Of a DNA stretch of 64,000 nucleotides, positions 36,474 through 45,265 are shown in pieces. This DNA comes from Bradyrhizobium sp. AT1 (GTDB lineage: Bacteria; Pseudomonadota; Alphaproteobacteria; Rhizobiales; Xanthobacteraceae): assembly GCF_001590795.1 (NCBI RefSeq), contig NZ_JXDL01000001.1, positions 1,676,903 through 1,740,902 on the forward strand, in the 5' to 3' direction. Every line of letters begins with the position of its first letter. Positions within the stretch are counted from its first letter, which is position 1. The notes under the pieces were generated by a model. That model saw nothing but the letters and a program-made list of their open reading frames with translations. It had not been told where the DNA came from and did no database searches. The translations under genes and the position numbers were made by a program.

Positions 36474-36580
36474 GTCATTCCGGGGTGCGCCCTCTTGGCG
36501 CAAGCCCGGAATCCATTCATCCGCACAATTGGTGTGGAGACATGGATTCCGGGCTCGCGCTTCGCGCGCCCCGGAATGAC
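36474..36580. repeat. GTCATTCCGGGG palindromic repeat
   Basis: Inverted ends GTCATTCCGGGG and CCCCGGAATGAC, with inner AAGCCCGGAATCCA / TGGATTCCGGGCTCG. It separates the amidase and crotonase genes. Confidence 0.88.
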
Positions 36581-36623
36581 GTGCTAGAGAGAACGACAAA
36601 GAAACAGGCGGAAGGAAACCACC

Positions 36624-37514
36624 ATGGCGTATGAGACGATCAAATACGAGGTCGCCGAGCAGATCCTCACCATCACGCTGAACCGGCCCGACAAGCTCAA
36701 CGCCTTCAACGCGCAGATGCAAGCAGAGCTGATCGACGCGTTCGATGCCGCCGACAAGGACGACAACGTCCGCGCCATCATCGTCACCGGCGCAGGGCGC
36801 GGCTTTTGCGCGGGTGCTGATCTCTCTTCTGGCGCCGACACGTTCGATCGCGACGCGCGGCGCGGACCGGTGAAGCGCCTTGCCGACGGCAAGGTCGATT
36901 ACAGCGATCCCCAGGTGCGCGATGGCGGCGGCCAGGTGACCTTGCGCATCTTCAAATGCCTGAAGCCGGTGATCGCCGCGGTGAACGGCCCTGCGGTCGG
37001 CATCGGCGTCACCATGCAGCTCGCGATGGACATCCGGATTGCCTCGGATGCCGCGCGGTTCGGCTTCGTGTTCTCCCAGCGCGGCATCGTGCCGGAGGCG
37101 GCGTCGAGCTGGTTTTTGCCGCGCATCGTCGGCATCTCGCAGGCGCTGGAATGGTGCTATTCCGGCCGCGTCTTCCCGGCGCAGGAAGCCCTTGCCGGCC
37201 GCCTCGTCAGCAAGGTCGTGCCTCCGGATGATCTGCTGCCGACCGCCCGGGCACTCGCCAAGGAATTTGCCGCGAAGACCGCGCCGGTCTCGGTCGCGCT
37301 GATCAGGCAGATGATGTGGCGCATGATGGGCGCGGACGATCCCATGGAAGCCCACAAGGTCGACAGCCGCGGCATCTACGCCCGCGGCCGCTCCGACGAC
37401 GTGAAAGAAGGCGTGGTGTCGTTCCTGGAGAAGCGTCCGGCGCAATTCAAGAACAAGGTGTCCACGGATATGCCGGATTATTTCCCGTGGTGGACGGAAC
37501 GGGAATACAAATAA
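36624..37514 (+). CDS. Enoyl-CoA hydratase/isomerase (crotonase family)
   Basis: A 296-residue crotonase-fold protein. VTGAGRGFCAGADLSSG forms the first oxyanion-hole segment and VNGPAVGIGVTMQLAMD the second; QRGIVPEAASSWFLPRIVG carries the Glu typical of hydratases. It acts on acyl-CoA thioesters. The ribosome site GGAAGGAAAC precedes the ATG. A repeat separates it from the amidase, so it may be in a separate unit. Confidence 0.9.
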   Translation: MAYETIKYEVAEQILTITLNRPDKLNAFNAQMQAELIDAFDAADKDDNVRAIIVTGAGRGFCAGADLSSGADTFDRDARRGPVKRLADGKVDYSDPQVRDGGGQVTLRIFKCLKPVIAAVNGPAVGIGVTMQLAMDIRIASDAARFGFVFSQRGIVPEAASSWFLPRIVGISQALEWCYSGRVFPAQEALAGRLVSKVVPPDDLLPTARALAKEFAAKTAPVSVALIRQMMWRMMGADDPMEAHKVDSRGIYARGRSDDVKEGVVSFLEKRPAQFKNKVSTDMPDYFPWWTEREYK

Positions 37515-37517
37515 GTT

Positions 37518-37600
37518 CGTAGGGCGGGTTAGCCGAAGGCGTAACCCGCCTCTTCTCTTGAAGCAAAACGGCGGGTTACGCTTCGCTAACCCGCCCTACG
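37518..37600. repeat. CGTAGGGCGGGTTAGC palindromic repeat
   Basis: Ends CGTAGGGCGGGTTAGC and GCTAACCCGCCCTACG are perfect inverted copies; inner arms GCGTAACCCGCC / GGCGGGTTACGC also pair. It lies between the converging crotonase and oxidoreductase genes and may terminate both. Confidence 0.88.
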
Positions 37601-37613
37601 TCGTCGGCACCGA

Positions 37614-38591
37614 TCAGTCCATCATCAGCGCCACACGCCCGATCGCCTTGCGGTCGATCAGGAGCCGCATTGCCTTCGCATAGTCCTGCAGCGGCAGGCG
37701 GTGCGAGATGTTGGGGCGCAGCTTGCCCTCCTCCGCCCATTGCAGCAGCGCCTTCAGGCGCACCTGCCCGAGCGCAGGGTTCTTTCGTACCGCTTCGCCG
37801 GCGCGCACGCCGAGCACGCTGGCGCCCTTGATCAGCAGCAGGTTGGTTTTCGCCGAGCCGATACCCCCGGTGAAGCCGATCACCAAAAGCCGCGCGCCCC
37901 AGGCGATGCAGCGCATCGAGTCCTCGAAGACCTGGCCGCCGACGGGGTCGAACACGACGTCCGCGCCGCGGCCATCCGTAATGCGCTTGACGGCATCGCG
38001 AAACGGCTCGCGGTCGTAGCGGATGAGATGATCGGCGCCGCGCGACTTGGCGATGGCGAGCTTCTCGTCGCTTGACGCAGTCGCGATCACCGTCGCGCCC
38101 AGCATCTTGCCGATCTCGACGGCGGCCAATCCCGTGCCGCCGCCGGCGCCGTGCACCAGCAGCACTTCTCCCGGCTCGACCCGGCCGCGATCGATCAGCG
38201 CATGATAGGCCGTGCCATGGCCGGCAAGATAGGTCGCAGCTTCCGCGTAGTCGAACGTCGACGGCTTGGGGGTGAGCTGTGACGGCGTGACCACAACTTC
38301 GTCCGTGAAAGCGCCGTGGCGCATCTTGACGATGACCTTGTCGCCGACGGCAACGCCTTTCGCCTCGGCGCCGATCTCGGTGACGTCACCGGCCGCTTCC
38401 ATTCCGGGCGTGAACGGCAGCTCCGGCTTGAGCTGATATTGTCCGGCGGCCATCAGCACGTCGGGGAAATTCAGTCCGGCGGCACGGATCTTGACCCGCA
38501 CCTCGCCCGGCTTCAAGTCGCGCGACGGAAACTCCTCCAGCTGCAAGCTCTCGGGTTCGCCGAGCGTGCGGCAGACGATCGCGCGCACCAT
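37614..38591 (-). CDS. NADPH:quinone oxidoreductase family protein
   Basis: A 325-residue zinc-independent medium-chain reductase. The GroES-like N-terminal half has KIRAAGLNFPDVLMAAGQY and PFTPGMEAAGDV; the Rossmann half has VHGAGGGTGLAAVEIGKMLGA with the NADPH loop. It reduces quinones or enones with NADPH. The ATG at 38591 overlaps the stop of the upstream DsbA-like gene by one base (TGATG), so they form an operon. Confidence 0.92.
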   Translation of the reverse strand: MVRAIVCRTLGEPESLQLEEFPSRDLKPGEVRVKIRAAGLNFPDVLMAAGQYQLKPELPFTPGMEAAGDVTEIGAEAKGVAVGDKVIVKMRHGAFTDEVVVTPSQLTPKPSTFDYAEAATYLAGHGTAYHALIDRGRVEPGEVLLVHGAGGGTGLAAVEIGKMLGATVIATASSDEKLAIAKSRGADHLIRYDREPFRDAVKRITDGRGADVVFDPVGGQVFEDSMRCIAWGARLLVIGFTGGIGSAKTNLLLIKGASVLGVRAGEAVRKNPALGQVRLKALLQWAEEGKLRPNISHRLPLQDYAKAMRLLIDRKAIGRVALMMD

Positions 38592-39199
38592 CAGGCCGCG
38601 CTCGCCTTGCTGCGCAACAGCGCCTCGCGGATCAGCGGCAGGCGGTCGTTGCCGAAATACATGTCGGTCTTGTTGACGAAGATCGTCGGCGAACCAAAGC
38701 CGCCGCGGGCGACCACCTCTTCCGTATTCGCCTTGAGCTGATCCTTGATGCCTTGCTCCGCAATGCCGGCGAAGAACTTTGCCTCGTCGATGCCGACCTT
38801 CCTGCAGATCTCGGCCAGCACCGCGTCCTGCGAAATGTCCTTGTCCTCGCCCCAATAGGCCTCGAATACGGCCGTTGCGAACGGCACCATGTCTTTGCCG
38901 AGCCAGATGCAGCCGCGCATCGCCTTGACGCTGTTCACCGGGAACACCGTCGGCGGCATCTTGATCGCAAGGCCGGCCGAGCGCGCCCAGTCCTGAAGAT
39001 CCTTCTTCATGTAGCGGGCCTTCAGCGGCACCGGCGTCTCGCGCTGCGCATAGACGCTCGGGTTGACCGTATTGAAGATGCCGCCGACCAGGATCGGCCG
39101 CCACACGATGTCGGCGCCCAGCTCCCTGGCGAGCGGCTGAATATTGTGGAAGGCGAGATAGGTCCAGGGGCTGGAACAGTCGAAGAAGAACTCGATCAT
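38591..39199 (-). CDS. DsbA-family / 2-hydroxychromene-2-carboxylate isomerase-like protein
   Basis: A 202-residue thioredoxin-fold protein of the HCCA isomerase/kappa GST type. The start MIEFFFDCSSPWTYLAFHNIQ has the SPW motif with the glutathione-contacting serine; GGFGSPTIFVN carries the cis-proline. No signal peptide, so cytosolic. Such enzymes use glutathione to isomerise or conjugate aromatic intermediates. Coupled to the quinone oxidoreductase downstream. Confidence 0.88.
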   Translation of the reverse strand: MIEFFFDCSSPWTYLAFHNIQPLARELGADIVWRPILVGGIFNTVNPSVYAQRETPVPLKARYMKKDLQDWARSAGLAIKMPPTVFPVNSVKAMRGCIWLGKDMVPFATAVFEAYWGEDKDISQDAVLAEICRKVGIDEAKFFAGIAEQGIKDQLKANTEEVVARGGFGSPTIFVNKTDMYFGNDRLPLIREALLRSKASAA

Positions 39200-39236
39200 G
39201 GCGTTTCCCTTTTTTACGTTTTTCTGCCTTCTCCTC

Positions 39237-39316
39237 CGTCATTGCGAGCGCAGCGAAGCAATCCAGACTGTCTCCGCGGAAAGATTCTGGATTGCTTCGC
39301 TGCGCTCGCAATGACG
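39237..39316. repeat. CGTCATTGCGAGCG palindromic repeat
   Basis: Ends CGTCATTGCGAGCGCAGCG and CGCTGCGCTCGCAATGACG pair perfectly, continuing into AAGCAATCCAGA / TCTGGATTGCTT. It lies in the divergent gap between the DsbA-like gene and the MetE-core gene. Same family as 51805-51885. Confidence 0.9.
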
Positions 39317-39321
39317 AGGGG

Positions 39322-39360
39322 GGCTGGCACGGTCCCCTCTTCGAAACCTCCGTGCCGGCC
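39322..39360 (+). promoter_or_regulatory. Leader hairpin ahead of the MetE-core gene
   Basis: GGCTGGCACGG (39322-39332) pairs with CCGTGCCGGCC (39350-39360) with one G-T wobble and a 17-base loop. It lies about 110 bp before the ATG at 39471. It may be a leader RNA element or terminator; no known riboswitch consensus was recognised. Confidence 0.35.
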
Positions 39361-39470
39361 CTGAGCGTCAACCTTTGCCGATCATGCTCCGGGCCGACTT
39401 TTGTTGTTCTGTACCTCGACGTTAGGACATGGCAGGAAGAGGCGCAACACAACCTGCCGGGAGAGCCGCC

Positions 39471-40493
39471 ATGCTGTTTCCAACCACGATCGCCGGCTCC
39501 TTGCCGAAGCCGGAATGGCTCGCCGAGCCCAACATGCTCTGGGCCCCCTGGAAGGCGCAAGGCGACGAGCTGCTCCGCGCCAAGCGCGACGCGACCCTGA
39601 TCTGGCTCAAGATCCAGGAGGACGCCGGCATCGACATCCTCACCGAGGGCGAGCAGGCCCGCCAGCATTTCGTCCACGGTTTCCTGGAGAAGATCGAGGG
39701 AATCGACTTCGCCCACAAGGTCGAGATGGGCATCCGCAAGGACCGCTACAAGGCGATGGTGCCGCAAGTGGTCGCGCCTTTGCGGTTGAAGGATCGCGTC
39801 CATGCCTTCGAGGCGCGGGTGGCCCGCACGCACACCAAGAAGAAACTGAAGTTCACGCTGCCCGGCCCGATGACCATCATCGACACCATTGCCGATCGCT
39901 ACTATGGCGATCGCGTCAAGATGGCGTTTGCCTTCGCCGAGCTGCTCAACGAAGAGGCCAAGGCCTTGCAGGCCGACGGCGTCGATCTCGTGCAGTTCGA
40001 CGAGCCCGCCTTCAACGTCTACATGGACGAGGTCAACGATTGGGGCATCAAGGCGCTGGAGCGCGCCGCGCAGGGCCTGACCTGCGCCACCGCCGTGCAC
40101 ATCTGCTACGGCTACGGCATCAAGGCCAACACCGACTGGAAGGAGACGCTGGGCGGCCAATGGCGGCAGTATGAGCAGATCTTTCCGGCGATCGACGCCA
40201 GCCCGATCCAGCAGGTCGCGATCGAGTGCCGCAATTCCAAGGTGCCGCTCGACCTGCTCGCGCTCCTGAAGAACAAGATCGTGCAGGCCGGCGTGATCGA
40301 CGTCGCCAGCGACACGGTTGAGACCGCCGAGGATGTCGTGAAGGTGATCGACGCGGTGTCGAAATTCGTGCCCAGGAACAACATCATTGCCACCACCAAT
40401 TGCGGCATGGCGCCGATGCGGCGCGAGATCGCCGAGGCCAAACTGATGGCGCTCGGCGCCGGCGCCGCGCTGGCGCGCGAGAAGCTGGGATAA
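39471..40493 (+). CDS. Cobalamin-independent methionine synthase core protein (MetE C-terminal-like)
   Basis: A 340-residue protein with only the catalytic zinc domain of MetE. Likely zinc ligands are His210 and Cys212 (VHICYG), Glu near 252 and Cys311 (TTNCGM); IAGSLPKPEWL at the start and DGVDLVQFDEPAF are typical. Full MetE is more than twice as long. Such core proteins transfer methyl groups to homocysteine from other donors or a partner protein. The ATG at 39471 is chosen over 39429 because it follows GGGAGAG. Confidence 0.88.
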   Translation: MLFPTTIAGSLPKPEWLAEPNMLWAPWKAQGDELLRAKRDATLIWLKIQEDAGIDILTEGEQARQHFVHGFLEKIEGIDFAHKVEMGIRKDRYKAMVPQVVAPLRLKDRVHAFEARVARTHTKKKLKFTLPGPMTIIDTIADRYYGDRVKMAFAFAELLNEEAKALQADGVDLVQFDEPAFNVYMDEVNDWGIKALERAAQGLTCATAVHICYGYGIKANTDWKETLGGQWRQYEQIFPAIDASPIQQVAIECRNSKVPLDLLALLKNKIVQAGVIDVASDTVETAEDVVKVIDAVSKFVPRNNIIATTNCGMAPMRREIAEAKLMALGAGAALAREKLG

Positions 40494-40518
40494 TGGCAGG
40501 GGTCCGCAGGCTGCTCTG

Positions 40519-41139
40519 CTAGTCCAGAGCAGCCGTCGGATGCAGTGCCGGTTGATATCCGGCGCTCAGCGCCCGCAATGTGGACGGAGGCGTGAGCAGC
40601 ATCGGGCTCTCCAGATCGTTGTCGGCGCGGGCATAGCCGGCTGGCGACCATCGCCACAGCCGTCCCTTCGTCACCAAAAGGCTCTCCTCGCCCTGCTGCA
40701 CCATCGCGCCGTCGGGCAATTTTGCCATCGGCATCGGCAGCGCGTGCAGGCGCTTGCGGCCATGATCCAGACGCTCCAGGTGGAGCTGGGCGTCAATCGC
40801 CTTCGCACTCGCTTTGCTCACGCCATTCCCCGTCTCCCACGCCGCGCGAAAGCGGTTGGCATCCTCGCGCCGGCAGAAGAAGCAGGGACGATGGCCGGCG
40901 GCAAAGGCGGTGGCTTCGTCGAGGAAGAACAGCTCGGTCCAGCTCCGCCGCGCCATCACGGGCCGCCGCCAGCCGCGGAATTCACACAGGCATGTAATCC
41001 ACGCCGGCGACGACCAGCGCTTATTCAGCAGTGTCTTCGTCGCGGGATCATGGATGATGCCGCGATTGCCGGTGAAGAGGCCGCGATGCGGGGTGGCGAC
41101 GATGTCGCCGGTCGGCGTGACGCGGTTTTGCAGGGGCAT
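40519..41139 (-). CDS. Conserved hypothetical protein with Ada-like CxxC motif
   Basis: A 206-residue soluble protein. The central FFLDEATAFAAGHRPCFFCRREDANRF resembles the zinc/alkyl-acceptor motif of Ada N-terminal domains (RPCxxC), but the other two cysteines of Ada are not evident. Conserved in alphaproteobacteria by recall; role unknown. Two stretches, WTELFFLDEA and WRWSPAGYARA, look conserved. It follows gpt on the same strand, separated by a repeat. Confidence 0.7.
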   Translation of the reverse strand: MPLQNRVTPTGDIVATPHRGLFTGNRGIIHDPATKTLLNKRWSSPAWITCLCEFRGWRRPVMARRSWTELFFLDEATAFAAGHRPCFFCRREDANRFRAAWETGNGVSKASAKAIDAQLHLERLDHGRKRLHALPMPMAKLPDGAMVQQGEESLLVTKGRLWRWSPAGYARADNDLESPMLLTPPSTLRALSAGYQPALHPTAALD

Positions 41140-41152
41140 GGTGTGCAGCTCT

Positions 41153-41299
41153 TCTCACTCTCCCCGTTCTTACGGGGAGAGGGTTGGGGTGAGGGGCTGC
41201 ATCCGCAGATATGATGAGAGACGGACTCGCGGAAGCTCCCCCTCACCCGGATTGCATCTTCGATGCAATCCGACCTCTCCCCGCAAGCGGGGCGAGGTG
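41153..41299. repeat. Complex palindromic repeat with nested hairpins
   Basis: Contains TCTCCCCG/CGGGGAGA (41159-41180), a perfect 10-bp stem GGATTGCATC/GATGCAATCC with loop TTC (41249-41271), and CTCTCCCCGC/GCGGGGCGAG at the right end. The outer parts GGTGAGGGGC and GCTCCCCCTCACC also pair. A known style of rhizobial intergenic mosaic element. It lies between gpt and the conserved hypothetical gene. Confidence 0.8.
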
Positions 41300-41307
41300 A
41301 AAAAAGA

Positions 41308-41835
41308 TCACGCCGCGCCGTCGCGCAGCGGCGGGTGGTAGGACAGCGCGGTGTCCCAGGGGAAGAAGATCCAGGTGTCCTGCGACACTTCCGTAATGAA
41401 GGTGTCGACCAGCGGACGGCCCTTCGGCTTGGCGTAGACGGTGGCGAAATGCGCATCGGGCAGCATCTCGCGCACCAGCCTGCCGGTCTTGCCGGTGTCG
41501 ACGAGGTCGTCGACGATCAACAGGCCCTTGCCGGTGCCGCCACCAAGCTTCATGGCCTGCTCCGAAATGCCCTTGAGGACCTGGAGCTCGCCCTGCTTGT
41601 CGTGATCGTAGCTCGCGATACAGACCGTATCGATCACGCGCACCCCGAGCTCGCGCGCCACGATTGCCGCCGGCACGAGGCCGCCGCGGGTGATCGCGAT
41701 CACCGCATGAAACGGACCGACCTCGTTGAGCCGCCAGGTCAGCGCCCGGCAATCCCGGTGGAATTGATCCCACGAGACCGGAAAGGCCCTGCCCGCCCGC
41801 TCCTGTGCGCTCAGTTCCGGTGCTTCACCCGCCAT
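41308..41835 (-). CDS. gpt: Xanthine-guanine phosphoribosyltransferase
   Basis: A 175-residue type I phosphoribosyltransferase. The PRPP-binding motif is [33 protein letters not shown] is the N-terminal loop and WIFFPWD near the C-terminus is the purine-binding segment typical of Gpt. It makes XMP and GMP from salvaged xanthine and guanine with PRPP. It lies 36 bp downstream of the CinA-like gene, on the same strand. Confidence 0.93.
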   Translation of the reverse strand: MAGEAPELSAQERAGRAFPVSWDQFHRDCRALTWRLNEVGPFHAVIAITRGGLVPAAIVARELGVRVIDTVCIASYDHDKQGELQVLKGISEQAMKLGGGTGKGLLIVDDLVDTGKTGRLVREMLPDAHFATVYAKPKGRPLVDTFITEVSQDTWIFFPWDTALSYHPPLRDGAA

Positions 41836-41871
41836 CGTCGTCTCCTGCTTCGTCTGCCGGCAAAGTCTGTG

Positions 41872-42609
41872 CTAGCGGGTGATGTTCAATCCCGCCAGCA
41901 TGTCCTTCACCGCCGCCATCGCCGCTGCAAGCTTGTCCGCATCGCGCGAGCGCACCACGAGGTTGGTGTTGGGCTTCTGCTCCTCGTCCATGAACGGATA
42001 GCTGCCGATGATGGTGTCGGGATGGGCGGCGGCGATCGCCCGCAAGGGGCTGCCGATGTCGCCCTCCCGCGCATTGGCGCGAACCGATTCGGACAGCATG
42101 CGCACACCCGACTTCAGCTTGGGCGAGACGATGTCCATCATCGCCTGCATGATCGACGGCACGCCCGCCATGACGATGACATTGCCGATCTTGAAGCCGG
42201 GCGCGAGGATGGTCGCGCTCTGGATCAGCTCGGCGCCGTCGGGAATGCGGGCCATGCGCAGGCGGGCCTCGTTGAGATCCTGCTCACTCCAGCGCTCGCG
42301 GAAACGGGCGACGACCTCCGGATGGTGGTCGATGCCGACGCCGAACGCCTTGGCGACGCTGTCGGCGGTGATGTCGTCATGGGTCGGCCCGATGCCGCCG
42401 GTGGTGAAGACGTAGGTGTAGCGATGCCGCAGTGCATCCAAGGCCGCGATGATGTCGGCCTCGTCGTCGGAGACGACCCGGACCTCCTTCAGATCGATGC
42501 CGATATTGGTCAGATATTCGGCGATGAAACCGATATTCTTGTCCTTGGTCCGGCCGGACAGGATTTCGTCCCCAATGACCAGAATACCCGCCGTGACGAT
42601 CTCGCTCAT
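41872..42609 (-). CDS. CinA N-terminal-type (MoCF-fold) protein
   Basis: A 245-residue protein with the molybdopterin-binding fold: TAGILVIGDEILSGRTKDKN, then FTTGGIGPTHDDIT. It corresponds to the COG1058 part of CinA and lacks the pncC amidase domain. COG1058 proteins are ADP-ribose/CoA pyrophosphatases linked to NAD recycling; related ones bind molybdopterin. It precedes gpt in a likely nucleotide-salvage operon. Confidence 0.9.
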   Translation of the reverse strand: MSEIVTAGILVIGDEILSGRTKDKNIGFIAEYLTNIGIDLKEVRVVSDDEADIIAALDALRHRYTYVFTTGGIGPTHDDITADSVAKAFGVGIDHHPEVVARFRERWSEQDLNEARLRMARIPDGAELIQSATILAPGFKIGNVIVMAGVPSIMQAMMDIVSPKLKSGVRMLSESVRANAREGDIGSPLRAIAAAHPDTIIGSYPFMDEEQKPNTNLVVRSRDADKLAAAMAAVKDMLAGLNITR

Positions 42610-42760
42610 GCCTTAAGTCCCTCACCTGTGGCGCCGACTTTGCCGGGGTAACGCGTTGAAGTCACGCGGTTTTGCTGCCGAAATAAGCAGTCCTCAGCCA
42701 TTTTTTCAGGCAAGCCGCCGGCCATCCCCGGCAAATGCTGCCAGTCCATGCTTATCGCGC

Positions 42761-42776
42761 TGGCCCGGCCCTTGCT
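42761..42776 (+). promoter_or_regulatory. Possible sigma-54 promoter of the Anbu operon
   Basis: TGGCCCGGCCCTTGCT keeps the essential GG/GC at -24/-12 spacing and most of TGGC/TTGCW, with two bases of the -24 box off consensus. It lies 113 bp upstream of the ATP-grasp start in a gap with no gene. Confidence 0.35.
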
Positions 42777-42888
42777 ACCACCTCGAAGTCATGCACTCTT
42801 GCCGCATGGCCACGGGACGTTGCGGTCTTCACCAGGACCTCTCCGGCCTGACCATTGGCGCAACGCCTGGGGAAACAAGTCGGGATCT

Positions 42889-44307
42889 ATGGCAGTCGCG
42901 TTTGATGAAATGAACATTCCCGGTGGGGATCTTCGCCCCGCCTATCAGGAGCTGGCGCGCTGGCTCAAGGAGACGCCTCCCGAGGCGCTCGAATATCGCC
43001 GCCAGGAAGCCGAGCTCCTGTTCCGCCGGATCGGCATCACCTTCGCGGTCTATGGCGAGGCCGAGTCCACCGAGCGCCTGATCCCGTTCGACGTGATCCC
43101 GCGGATCATGTCGGGCAAGGAATGGGCGCTGCTGGAGAAGGGCCTGAAGCAGCGCGTGCGCGCGCTCAACATGTTCCTGCGCGACATCTATCACGGCCGC
43201 GACATCCTGCGCGCCGAGATCGTACCCGACGATCTGATCTTCCAGAATCCCGTCTTCCGGCCCGAGATGAACGGCCAGCAGGTGCCGCACGACGTCTATG
43301 TGCACATCGCCGGCATCGACATCGTCCGGGTCGATGCCAACGACTTCATCGTGCTGGAGGACAATGCGCGGACGCCGTCCGGCGTGTCCTACATGCTGGA
43401 AAACCGCGAAATCATGATGCGGCTGTTTCCGGATCTGTTCGCCCGCCACAGGGTGGCGCCGGTCGAACGCTATCCGGACGAGCTGCTTGCCGCGCTCCGC
43501 TCGGTCGCGCCGCTCAGCGCCTCCAGCGAGCCGACGGTCGCGCTGCTCACCCCCGGCGTCTACAACTCCGCCTATTACGAGCACTCGTTCCTCGCCGACA
43601 AGCTCGGCATCGAGCTGGTCGAGGGCCGCGACCTCATCGTCAAGAACAACGAAGTGTTCATGCGGACGACGGAAGGGCTGAAGCGGGTCGACGTGATCTA
43701 TCGCCGCGTCGACGACGACTTCCTCGATCCCCTCACCTTCCGCCCCGACTCCGTGCTGGGCGTGCCCGGGCTGATGTCGGCCTATGCGGCCGGCAACATC
43801 ACGCTCGCCAACGCCGTCGGCACCGGCATCGCCGACGACAAGGCGATCTACTCCTACATGCCCGACATCGTGAAATTCTATCTCGGCGAGGAGCCGATCC
43901 TGAAGAACGTGCAGACCTGGCGCTGCCGCGAGCCGAAGGATCTCGCTTACGTGCTGGACAATCTCAGCGAGCTCGTCGTCAAGGAGGTTCACGGCTCCGG
44001 CGGCTACGGTATGCTGATCGGCCCCGCCGCGACCAAAGCGACGATCGAGGCGTTTCGCGAGAAGCTCAAGCGCGAGCCGGAGGGTTTCATCGCGCAGCCG
44101 ACGCTGGCGCTCTCGACCTGCCCGACCTGCACCGCCTCGGGCCTTGCGCCTCGCCACGTCGATTTGCGGCCCTTCGTGCTCACCGGCAGCAAGCGCATCA
44201 CCATCGTGCCGGGCGGGCTGACACGCGTCGCGCTGAAGGAAGGCTCCCTGGTGGTCAATTCCAGCCAGGGCGGCGGCACCAAAGACACCTGGATCCTGGA
44301 CGAGTAG
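42889..44307 (+). CDS. Circularly permuted ATP-grasp protein (COG2308)
   Basis: A 472-residue protein of the DUF404/DUF407 circularly permuted ATP-grasp family. Recognisable blocks are MNGQQVPHDVYVHIAGIDIVRVD, VLEDNARTPSGVSYMLENR, VKEVHGSGGYGMLIGP and PGGLTRVALKEGSLVVNSSQGGGTKDTW. Such proteins likely ligate amino acids or peptides using ATP. The ATG at 42889 follows GGGGAAAC; the frame upstream to 42748 is not protein-like. First gene of the Anbu operon. Confidence 0.93.
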   Translation: MAVAFDEMNIPGGDLRPAYQELARWLKETPPEALEYRRQEAELLFRRIGITFAVYGEAESTERLIPFDVIPRIMSGKEWALLEKGLKQRVRALNMFLRDIYHGRDILRAEIVPDDLIFQNPVFRPEMNGQQVPHDVYVHIAGIDIVRVDANDFIVLEDNARTPSGVSYMLENREIMMRLFPDLFARHRVAPVERYPDELLAALRSVAPLSASSEPTVALLTPGVYNSAYYEHSFLADKLGIELVEGRDLIVKNNEVFMRTTEGLKRVDVIYRRVDDDFLDPLTFRPDSVLGVPGLMSAYAAGNITLANAVGTGIADDKAIYSYMPDIVKFYLGEEPILKNVQTWRCREPKDLAYVLDNLSELVVKEVHGSGGYGMLIGPAATKATIEAFREKLKREPEGFIAQPTLALSTCPTCTASGLAPRHVDLRPFVLTGSKRITIVPGGLTRVALKEGSLVVNSSQGGGTKDTWILDE

Positions 44308-44311
44308 TCAG

Positions 44312-45256
44312 ATGCTGTCGCGCACCGCCGAAAACCTCTACTGGCTCGCCCGCTACGTCGAACGGGCCGAGTATCTCGCGCGCACCATCGATGCGACCCT
44401 GCGCGTCACCGCGCTTCCCGCCGCCTATATCGGCAAGACCAACGAATGGGACTCGGCGCTGCTGACCGCCGGCGTCGCCGCGAGCTTCTACCAGAAATAC
44501 GAGGAAGCCAACGAGCACAACGTCGTCGACTATCTCTCCTTCTCGGTCGACAACCCGTCCTCGATCAGGAACTGCATCGAGGCGGCGCGACTGAACTCGC
44601 GCTCGGTACGCACCGCGCTGACCAGCGAGATGTGGGACACCATCAACTCGGCCTGGATCGAGCTGCAGGAGGTCTGGAGCAAGGGCACGTCGACGCGCGA
44701 GGATCTGGCAAAATTCCTGCGCTTCGTGCAGGAGACCTCGCTCCGCTTCGACGGCTCGGCCTACCGGACCATGTTGCGCAACGACGCCTACTGGTTCTCG
44801 CGGCTCGGCCTGCACCTGGAGCGCGCCGACAACACCGCGCGCATCCTCGACGTGAAGTATCACGTGCTGCTGCCCGAGGAAGAGCATGTCGGCGGCCCGC
44901 TCGACTTCTATCAATGGAGCTCGATCCTGCGTTCGGTGTCGGCGCTGACGGCCTACCACTGGGTTTATCGCGAGACGCTCAAACCGTGGCTGGTCGCGGA
45001 CCTGTTGATCCTCAACGGCACGCTGCCGCGCTCGCTTGCGAGCTGCTACGACAATCTCACGCGAAACCTCGACCAGATCGGCGTCGCCTATGGCCGCCAG
45101 GGCCCGGCCCAGCGCCACGCCCGCGGCATCCGCAACCGGCTGGAACACAGCAATATGAACGACATTTTCCAGCACGGCGTCCATGAATTCATTCAGGAAT
45201 TCATTACGGACAATTCCAGGCTGGGCGAAATCATCACGAAGCAGTATTTGATCTGA
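44312..45256 (+). CDS. Alpha-E domain protein (DUF403/COG2307)
   Basis: A 314-residue all-helical protein. It begins MLSRTAENLYWLARYVERAEYLARTIDATLRV, the family signature, with Glu/Arg-rich helices and GLHLERADNTARILDVKYH later on. Function unknown, but it is nearly always encoded next to the circularly permuted ATP-grasp protein, here 4 bp upstream. Cytosolic. Confidence 0.93.
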   Translation: MLSRTAENLYWLARYVERAEYLARTIDATLRVTALPAAYIGKTNEWDSALLTAGVAASFYQKYEEANEHNVVDYLSFSVDNPSSIRNCIEAARLNSRSVRTALTSEMWDTINSAWIELQEVWSKGTSTREDLAKFLRFVQETSLRFDGSAYRTMLRNDAYWFSRLGLHLERADNTARILDVKYHVLLPEEEHVGGPLDFYQWSSILRSVSALTAYHWVYRETLKPWLVADLLILNGTLPRSLASCYDNLTRNLDQIGVAYGRQGPAQRHARGIRNRLEHSNMNDIFQHGVHEFIQEFITDNSRLGEIITKQYLI

Positions 45257-45265
45257 CCCATTGCT

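Noticed and set aside
39322..39337. TGGCACG inside the MetE-core leader as a sigma-54 box
   Set aside because: The -24 half matches but the bases at -12 are not TTGC, so it is more likely just part of the hairpin.
37614..40160. An 848-codon open frame on the minus strand
   Set aside because: Only the first part (to 38591) encodes the quinone oxidoreductase; the rest is antisense to the MetE-core gene and out of frame with the DsbA-like gene.
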